Positions 58,600 to 64,000 of a stretch of DNA of 64,000 nucleotides are shown here, in pieces. Numbering within the stretch: the stretch's first letter is position 1; every line of letters starts with the position of its first letter. A program made the position numbers and the translations under genes. Source of the stretch: Billgrantia campisalis (lineage in GTDB: Bacteria; Pseudomonadota; Gammaproteobacteria; Pseudomonadales; Halomonadaceae); contig NZ_JABFUC010000004.1 of assembly GCF_022341425.1 (NCBI RefSeq), forward strand, positions 62,001 to 126,000. Reading direction: 5' to 3'. The notes under the pieces were generated by a model. It searched no databases. It saw only the letters and a list, made by a program, of their open reading frames with translations, and had not been told where the DNA came from.

Positions 58600-61500
58600 T
58601 CAGTTCTCGCCGTTGCTCTCGGCGAGGTCGACCAGTTCGCGCACCGCCACCGCGAACAGCGGGAAGCTGGCCTGGCTGCCGCTGCGCACCTCCGAGACCA
58701 GGCGGCACCAGCGCTCGTGCAGTGCGCTGTGCGCTTCCAGCCAGTGCTGGACCCGCTCGTCCGGCTCACGGCCGTCCTCGGTCTTGAGCACGCTGACGGT
58801 TAGCGCCAGCTGCTGGCGATCGATGTCGTCGCGGAAGGTTTCACGGGCCTGGGCCTGCCAGCTGTCGCGCACCTTGAGGTTGGTGACCTGCTGGATCATC
58901 CACGGCAGCTCGAGACGGTGGCCGATTTCGTAGAAGATCTCGGCGACCCGCTGCGGCTTCTCGTCGGTCTGCCGCGCCGCCTGGATGACGCCCAGCGCCC
59001 CATACAGGCTGCCGGCACCGGCCACGGTGGCGGCCAGCTCTTCCGGCACCCCGGCCTCGATCAGCTCGCGGCGCTTGGCCTCCCAGCCCTCACGCTCCTC
59101 GCCGCGCACCAGCTCACCGATGCTCTCCTGAAGCTGCGCCACCCGCGGCGCGAAGTACTCGATGGCATCCCGCGTCGAAAGTCCCAGGCGCTGGCGCAGG
59201 AACCAGCGCGTGGCGCGGCGGATCAGGCGCATCAGGTCGAGCATCATGCCGTACTGCACCTGGCACGGCACCTGATTGTCCAGGGACTCGATCCGCTCCC
59301 AGGTATCAGCCAGCTGGAAGCTGTCGCGGGCGATGATATAGGCGCGGGCGATTTCGGCACGCCCCGCGCCGGTGGAGTCGATCAGGCGGCGCACGTACAC
59401 CACCCCCATGTGGTCGACAAGATCGTTGGCCACCTGGGTGGTGACGATCTCACGCTTCAGGCGGTGGTCGTACATCTCCTCCTTGAAGCGCTCGACCAGC
59501 ACCGGCGGGAAGATGCGCTCCAGGTACTGCTGAATATAGGGATCGTCGGGCACGTCGGAGGCCAGCACCTCCCCCTTGAGCACGCTCTTGGCGTAGGAGA
59601 TCAGCACCGACAGTTCCGGCAGGGTCATGCCCTGTTCGTTGCCGGCCCGCTCCTGCAGCTCCTCGTCCGCCGGCAGGAACTCCAGCTCGCGGTCGATCTG
59701 GCCGGCCGCCTCGAGCTCGCTGATGAAGCGGCGGTAGGGCCCGATCCCGTGGCGGGAGAGAATCTCGGAGAGATCCAACGCCTGGGTCTGGCGATAGTTG
59801 TCCAGGATCACCAGATCGGCGACCTCCTCGGTCATGTCCGCCAGCAGCTGGTTGCGCTGCTTATCGGTCATGTCGCCGCGCTTGACGATCTCATCGATGA
59901 GGATCTTGATATTGACCTCGTGGTCGGAGCAGTTGACCCCGCCGGCGTTGTCGATGAAGTCGGTATTGACGCGGACGCCCTTGGCGGCGGCCTCCATGCG
60001 CCCGACCTGGGTCAGCCCCAGGTTGCCGCCCTCGCCGACCACCCGGCAGTTCAGCTCGCGGCCGTTGATGCGCAGGGCATCGTTGGCCTTGTCGCCGACC
60101 TCGGTGTCGGACTCGCTGCTGCCCTTGACGTAGGTGCCGATGCCGCCGTTCCACAGCAGGTCGACCCGGGAGCGCAGCATGGCGCGAATCAGGTCGTTGG
60201 GCGACAGCCGCTCCTCCTCGATGCCGAACACCGCCTTCATCTCCTGGGAGATGGGAATCGACTTGGCGCTGCGCTTGAAGACCCCGCCCCCCTCGGAGAT
60301 CAGGGAGGCATCGAAGTCCTCCCAGCTCGAGCGCGGCAGGTCGAACAGGCGCTGGCGCTCGGCAAAGGTGGCCGCCGTATCCGGGTCGGGGTCAACGAAG
60401 ATATGCAGATGGTTGAAGGCCCCCACCAGGCGGATCTTGTCGGAGAGCAGCATGCCGTTGCCGAAGACATCGCCGCCCATGTCGCCGATGCCGATCACGC
60501 TGAACTCCTCCTCCTGGGTATTGAGCCCCAGACCGCGGAAATGACGCTTGACCGACTCCCAGGCCCCGCGGGCGGTGATCCCCATCTTCTTGTGGTCGTA
60601 GCCGTTGGCCCCGCCCGAGGCGAAGGCATCCCTCAGCCAGTGCCCATACTCGGCAGAGATCTCGTTGGCAATATCCGAGAAGGTCGCCGTGCCCTTGTCG
60701 GCGGCCACCACCAGGTAGGCGTCGTCGTCGTCGTGGCGTACCACGTTCTTCGGCGGCACCACCTCGCCGCCCACCAGGTTATCGGTGACATCCAGCAGGG
60801 CGCGGATGAAGGTCTTGTAGCAGGCGATACCCTCGCGCTGAAGCGTATCGCGGTCGGCCCCCTCGGGCATGCGCTTGCAGACGAAGCCCCCCTTGGCGCC
60901 CACCGGCACGATCACCGCATTCTTGACCTGCTGCGCCTTGACCAGCCCCAGCACCTCGGTGCGGTAGTCTTCGTGGCGGTCCGACCAGCGCAGGCCCCCG
61001 CGGGCCACCTTGCCGCCGCGCAGGTGGACGCCCTCCACCCGGGGGGAGCAGACGAATATCTCGTAAGCAGGACGCGGCTTGGGCATACCGGTGACCCGGT
61101 TGGGGTCGAGCTTGTAGGCGATGTAGTCCTTGACCCGCCCATCCCGGGCGGGCTGATAGTAGTTGGTGCGCAATGTGGCCTGGATCAGCTCCATGTAGCG
61201 ACGCAGCAGCTGGTCATCGTTGAGGCTGGCCACGCCGTCCAGCCCGCGAATGATGCGCTCCACGCAGGCGTCGAGCTCATCCTCGTCGGGGCGTCGATTG
61301 GGATCGAAGCGCAGCGCGAACAGTCGCACCAGGTCACGGGTGATGTCGGGATGGTTGGCCAGGGTGGCGGCGATATAGTCCTGGGACATGCCGAAGCGGA
61401 TCTGCTTCAGGTAGCGCGCATAGGTGCGCAGCATGGCCACTTCGCGCCAGTCCAGGTTGGCCACGATCACCAGGCGGTTGAAGGCATCGTTGTCGGCCTC

Positions 61501-63438
61501 ACCGGCCCAGATGCGACGGAAGGCCTCGATGAAGGGCTCGCGCATCTCCTGCAGGCTGACCTCGATGCTGGTGTGGTGCTCCAGGTCGAAGTCGTGGATC
61601 CAGTAGCGAACATCCGGGGTGTCGATCTCGTAGGGTCGCTCGCCGATCACCCGCAGCCCAAGGTTCTCCATCATCGGCAGCACGTCGGAGAGCGGAATCG
61701 GCTGGTCGCGGTGGAACAGCTTGAGGTTGACGCCGCTGCCCTCCTCTTCCACCAGGCGATAGAGGGTCAGCGCCAGGGGCTCGCCGCGATCCAGCTCCCC
61801 CATGTGCTGCAGGTCGAACACCGCGGTCCGGGCGCCGAAATCGTCACGGTAGCTGGCCGGGAAGGCGTCGCGGAAACGGTCCATCAGGATATTGGCCTGC
61901 TCCTCGCCGAAGCCCTCGATCATGGCGGCCTGGAGTTCGTCGCGCCAGCTACGCGCCAGCTGCGCCACCTTGGCCTCGAGGCGCTTGATGTCGAAGTCGC
62001 GGGGGCCATCCTCGCTGAAGCGCAGGATGAACTGAATGCGCGCCAACACCGACTCGGAAAGGTAGGTGTTGAAGTCGCCGAAGGAGGCGTTGAGCTCCTC
62101 GCACAGCAGGCGCTGGATACGCAGGCGCAGGTCGGTGGAGAAGACATCCCGCGGCACGAACACCAGGCAGGAGTGGAAGCGCCCGGAGATGTCGGTGCGG
62201 ATGAACAGGCGCACCCGGCGCCGCTCGCGAATATCGAGGATGCCCAGCGCCGTCTTGGCCAGCTCCTCGGTGTCGATCTGGAAGATATCGTCGCGGGGGT
62301 AGACCTCGAGGATCTGCAGCAGCTGCTTGCCGTTGTGCCCCTTGGGATTGAAACCGGCGATATCCATCACCGCCTTGAGCTTGCGGCGCAGCAGCGGAAT
62401 GTGGCGCGGCGACTCATTGTAGACGGTCGAGGTGAACAGCCCCAAAAAGCGCCGCTCCCCGATGACGCGCCCCTTGTCGTCGTAGCGGTCGATGGAGATG
62501 TAGTCCGGATAGGTAGGACGGTGCACCCGGGCATGGTGGGCGCTCTTGGCAAAGGAGAGCAGCTGGGGCACCAGCACGAAGCGATTCCCCTCGACGCCGA
62601 GCTCGGTGCGAATGCGCTCCTGGTAGCGCGGCTGGTCCAGGCGAAAGACCCCCAGCTCGCTGCCGGCGACCTTGGTCAGGCGGTCACCGTTGGCGTCGGA
62701 TTCGATGACGTACTCGTCATAGCCCAGGAAGGTGAAGTTGTCGCGCACCAGCCACTCGAGAAAGGCGATGGCCTCCTCGTGATCCGCCGGGTCGACCTGC
62801 TCGGGGCAGCACTCCTTGAGCTCGGCAATGGCGTCCTGAACGCGTTCACACATCGGCACATAGTCGTTCACCGCCGTGCGCACGTCCTCGAGCACCTCGC
62901 TCAGGGCGTCCTCCAGCGTTTCCAGCACGCTGATATCCGTGTGGCGGTCGATCTCGATGGCGATCAGCGACTCGCGGGCCTGGGGAGCATCGGCCTCCCG
63001 CGGCGAGACAACCCGCTTCAGGGTGTGATCGCCCCCCCGCTCCACGGCGAGTACCGCATTGTGGATAGCATGCACGGTCAACCCGCGCCGGTTGAGCTCG
63101 ATGCGCACCGAGTCGACGAGAAAGGACATGTCCTCGTGGAGCACGGCGACGAAGGTGTGGGTCGACTGCCAGCCGTGCTCCTCGAAATCGGGATTGAAGA
63201 CACGCACCTTGGGCTCGGCCGGGTCGTGGTGCTGGATGAAATGCCAGACCGAAAGCGTGGCGCCGTAGAGGTCGTCGAGCCTGCGGTCGGCGAGGTCCTC
63301 CAGCGGTACCGTGGCATAGAAATAGCGGGCGAAAGCGTCCACGGCCTCGGCCCGCTTCTCGTCCAGGCGACTGAACAGGCGCTCCCGGAGCTGCTTGAGA
63401 ATATCCTGTCTGCCCGCTTCGATCGTTTCGTAATGCAT
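58600..63438 (-). CDS. gdhB: NAD-specific glutamate dehydrogenase, 180-kDa class (GdhB)
   Basis: This 1612-residue enzyme converts glutamate to 2-oxoglutarate using NAD. The long N-terminal region (about 1-690) carries regulatory ACT-like segments (for example SFLVDSVRIELNRRGLTVHA). The catalytic core follows with GGLRWSDRHEDYRTEVLGL and PVGAKGGFVCK, then a Rossmann region with GDMGGDVFGNG, and RVNTDFIDNAGGVNCSDHE. Size and arrangement match the L_180 enzymes of Pseudomonas and Streptomyces. A GAGGTGTAGGG site precedes the ATG. Monocistronic with hairpins at its 3' end. Confidence 0.97.
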   Translation of the reverse strand: MHYETIEAGRQDILKQLRERLFSRLDEKRAEAVDAFARYFYATVPLEDLADRRLDDLYGATLSVWHFIQHHDPAEPKVRVFNPDFEEHGWQSTHTFVAVLHEDMSFLVDSVRIELNRRGLTVHAIHNAVLAVERGGDHTLKRVVSPREADAPQARESLIAIEIDRHTDISVLETLEDALSEVLEDVRTAVNDYVPMCERVQDAIAELKECCPEQVDPADHEEAIAFLEWLVRDNFTFLGYDEYVIESDANGDRLTKVAGSELGVFRLDQPRYQERIRTELGVEGNRFVLVPQLLSFAKSAHHARVHRPTYPDYISIDRYDDKGRVIGERRFLGLFTSTVYNESPRHIPLLRRKLKAVMDIAGFNPKGHNGKQLLQILEVYPRDDIFQIDTEELAKTALGILDIRERRRVRLFIRTDISGRFHSCLVFVPRDVFSTDLRLRIQRLLCEELNASFGDFNTYLSESVLARIQFILRFSEDGPRDFDIKRLEAKVAQLARSWRDELQAAMIEGFGEEQANILMDRFRDAFPASYRDDFGARTAVFDLQHMGELDRGEPLALTLYRLVEEEGSGVNLKLFHRDQPIPLSDVLPMMENLGLRVIGERPYEIDTPDVRYWIHDFDLEHHTSIEVSLQEMREPFIEAFRRIWAGEADNDAFNRLVIVANLDWREVAMLRTYARYLKQIRFGMSQDYIAATLANHPDITRDLVRLFALRFDPNRRPDEDELDACVERIIRGLDGVASLNDDQLLRRYMELIQATLRTNYYQPARDGRVKDYIAYKLDPNRVTGMPKPRPAYEIFVCSPRVEGVHLRGGKVARGGLRWSDRHEDYRTEVLGLVKAQQVKNAVIVPVGAKGGFVCKRMPEGADRDTLQREGIACYKTFIRALLDVTDNLVGGEVVPPKNVVRHDDDDAYLVVAADKGTATFSDIANEISAEYGHWLRDAFASGGANGYDHKKMGITARGAWESVKRHFRGLGLNTQEEEFSVIGIGDMGGDVFGNGMLLSDKIRLVGAFNHLHIFVDPDPDTAATFAERQRLFDLPRSSWEDFDASLISEGGGVFKRSAKSIPISQEMKAVFGIEEERLSPNDLIRAMLRSRVDLLWNGGIGTYVKGSSESDTEVGDKANDALRINGRELNCRVVGEGGNLGLTQVGRMEAAAKGVRVNTDFIDNAGGVNCSDHEVNIKILIDEIVKRGDMTDKQRNQLLADMTEEVADLVILDNYRQTQALDLSEILSRHGIGPYRRFISELEAAGQIDRELEFLPADEELQERAGNEQGMTLPELSVLISYAKSVLKGEVLASDVPDDPYIQQYLERIFPPVLVERFKEEMYDHRLKREIVTTQVANDLVDHMGVVYVRRLIDSTGAGRAEIARAYIIARDSFQLADTWERIESLDNQVPCQVQYGMMLDLMRLIRRATRWFLRQRLGLSTRDAIEYFAPRVAQLQESIGELVRGEEREGWEAKRRELIEAGVPEELAATVAGAGSLYGALGVIQAARQTDEKPQRVAEIFYEIGHRLELPWMIQQVTNLKVRDSWQAQARETFRDDIDRQQLALTVSVLKTEDGREPDERVQHWLEAHSALHERWCRLVSEVRSGSQASFPLFAVAVRELVDLAESNGEN

Positions 63439-63675
63439 CCCTACACCTCGGCTGCCTGGGGCCGACGCTTGCGGCCCTGGGAAAAAGTCAGCGCGGCCAT
63501 GTGGCCGCCTGATGTCAGCTTACTGCAGCCCCGATCCTCACCCTATCGACTTGCCAGCCTTCTCATGGAGCATGTCGCTTCCGCATCATGGTCTGCGGCC
63601 GCGGGCCTTGACTTTGCCGGCATAAGGCCGATTCCGACGGTTTGCGCTGCCTTTCCGGGGGAAGCGGGGAGCCGC

Positions 63676-64000
63676 TTAGTCGGCTCGCCGCTCCAGCAGC
63701 ACGCCGCACTCGCAGTGGTGCGTCCAGGGAAACTGGTCGAACAGGGCGAAGCGCGTCACCTCATGGGTCCGACAGAGTATCTCCAGGTTGCCCGCCAAGG
63801 TGTCGGGGTTGCATGAAATATAGACGATACGGCGATACTCGCTCAGTTGACGGCAGCTCGATTCGTCGAGACCGGCCCTTGGCGGGTCGACCAGCACGGT
63901 GGAAAAGTCGTGATCGCCAAGCGCCATCTCCGCCACCCGGCGACCGCCCTTGTCGCCCTTCAGCGCAGCGGCAAACTCTTCGGCGGACATCCGCGCCACC
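63676..64000 (-). CDS. trmA: tRNA (uracil-5-)-methyltransferase TrmA, 3' part
   Basis: The frame enters at the right edge and ends at 63676; about 107 C-terminal residues are present. VLVDPPRAGLD is the SAM-enzyme motif, VYISCNPDTLAGNL holds the catalytic cysteine, and FDQFPWTHHCECGVLLER is the TrmA C-terminus. The enzyme makes T54 in tRNA. The 5' part lies outside the window. Confidence 0.94.
   Translation of the reverse strand, partial: VARMSAEEFAAALKGDKGGRRVAEMALGDHDFSTVLVDPPRAGLDESSCRQLSEYRRIVYISCNPDTLAGNLEILCRTHEVTRFALFDQFPWTHHCECGVLLERRAD

Noticed and set aside
58918..63816. A rightward open frame of more than 1600 codons opposite gdhB
   Set aside because: It is antisense to a complete, motif-rich glutamate dehydrogenase. 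Its translation is low-complexity (His/Gln/Leu/Val-rich) with no domain, as expected for the shadow of a GC-rich gene.

Overview
The window looks like a chromosomal segment of a GC-rich gammaproteobacterium, most likely a member of the Halomonadaceae (Halomonas-like). This is an inference from gene content: a 180-kDa-class NAD-glutamate dehydrogenase, fused RlmKL, Rmf, a phasin, long-form QueF, the AlaA-HtpX-PdxB neighbourhood and six alternating tRNA-Gly/tRNA-Glu genes. Coding density is high, and long antisense open frames are a by-product of base composition.

Layout. 1-271: 5' end of a YhiN/BaiN-type flavoprotein. 710-1624: AraC-type regulator with a degenerate receiver-like domain, facing 1762-14543, a complete Tad/Flp type IVb pilus locus transcribed leftward (flp, tadV, an unusual AAA ATPase, cpaB, secretin, a small lipoprotein, tadZ, tadA, tadB, tadC, tadD, tadE, tadG). 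A heptamer tandem repeat sits inside this locus at 13536-13720, and a structured regulatory region lies upstream of flp. 15110-19380: RND efflux adaptor and pump. 19480-24307: exported truncated haemoglobin, an Rpn-type nuclease, a DUF3617 protein and a solute-binding/PAS/GGDEF/EAL receptor.

24455-35863 is the most unusual part. A leftward operon encodes an alpha-dioxygenase-type haem peroxidase, a short P450-like protein, an Old Yellow Enzyme, a RoxA-like membrane-anchored di-haem protein and a small membrane protein. A divergent rightward operon repeats the membrane protein/di-haem pair and adds a small protein and a patatin lipoprotein. An alpha/beta hydrolase lies beside them. Read together, these are the parts needed to release fatty acids, oxygenate them, rearrange the hydroperoxides and reduce the resulting enones: a candidate undescribed bacterial oxylipin (oxidised fatty acid) system. 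A 173-bp MITE-like palindrome lies in the divergent intergenic region.

36030-41135 is mixed accessory DNA: a lysozyme-like protein, YtoQ, a phasin, a DUF433/PIN-like toxin-antitoxin pair, and a second toxin-antitoxin module with a frameshifted toxin. The second module is enclosed by a 77-bp direct repeat whose other copy covers the 3' end of tRNA-Ser(GGA), a footprint of integration. 41240-64000 is mainly core genome: thioesterase, nitroreductase, queF, an ABC exporter, the tRNA-Gly/Glu array, msrB, ylqF, alaA, htpX, pdxB, a translationally coupled solute-binding protein/diguanylate cyclase pair, a WGR-like protein, a glutaredoxin-like protein, rlmKL, rmf, pyrD, gdhB and the 3' part of trmA.

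Functions rest on motif recognition in the translated sequence; no database search was run.
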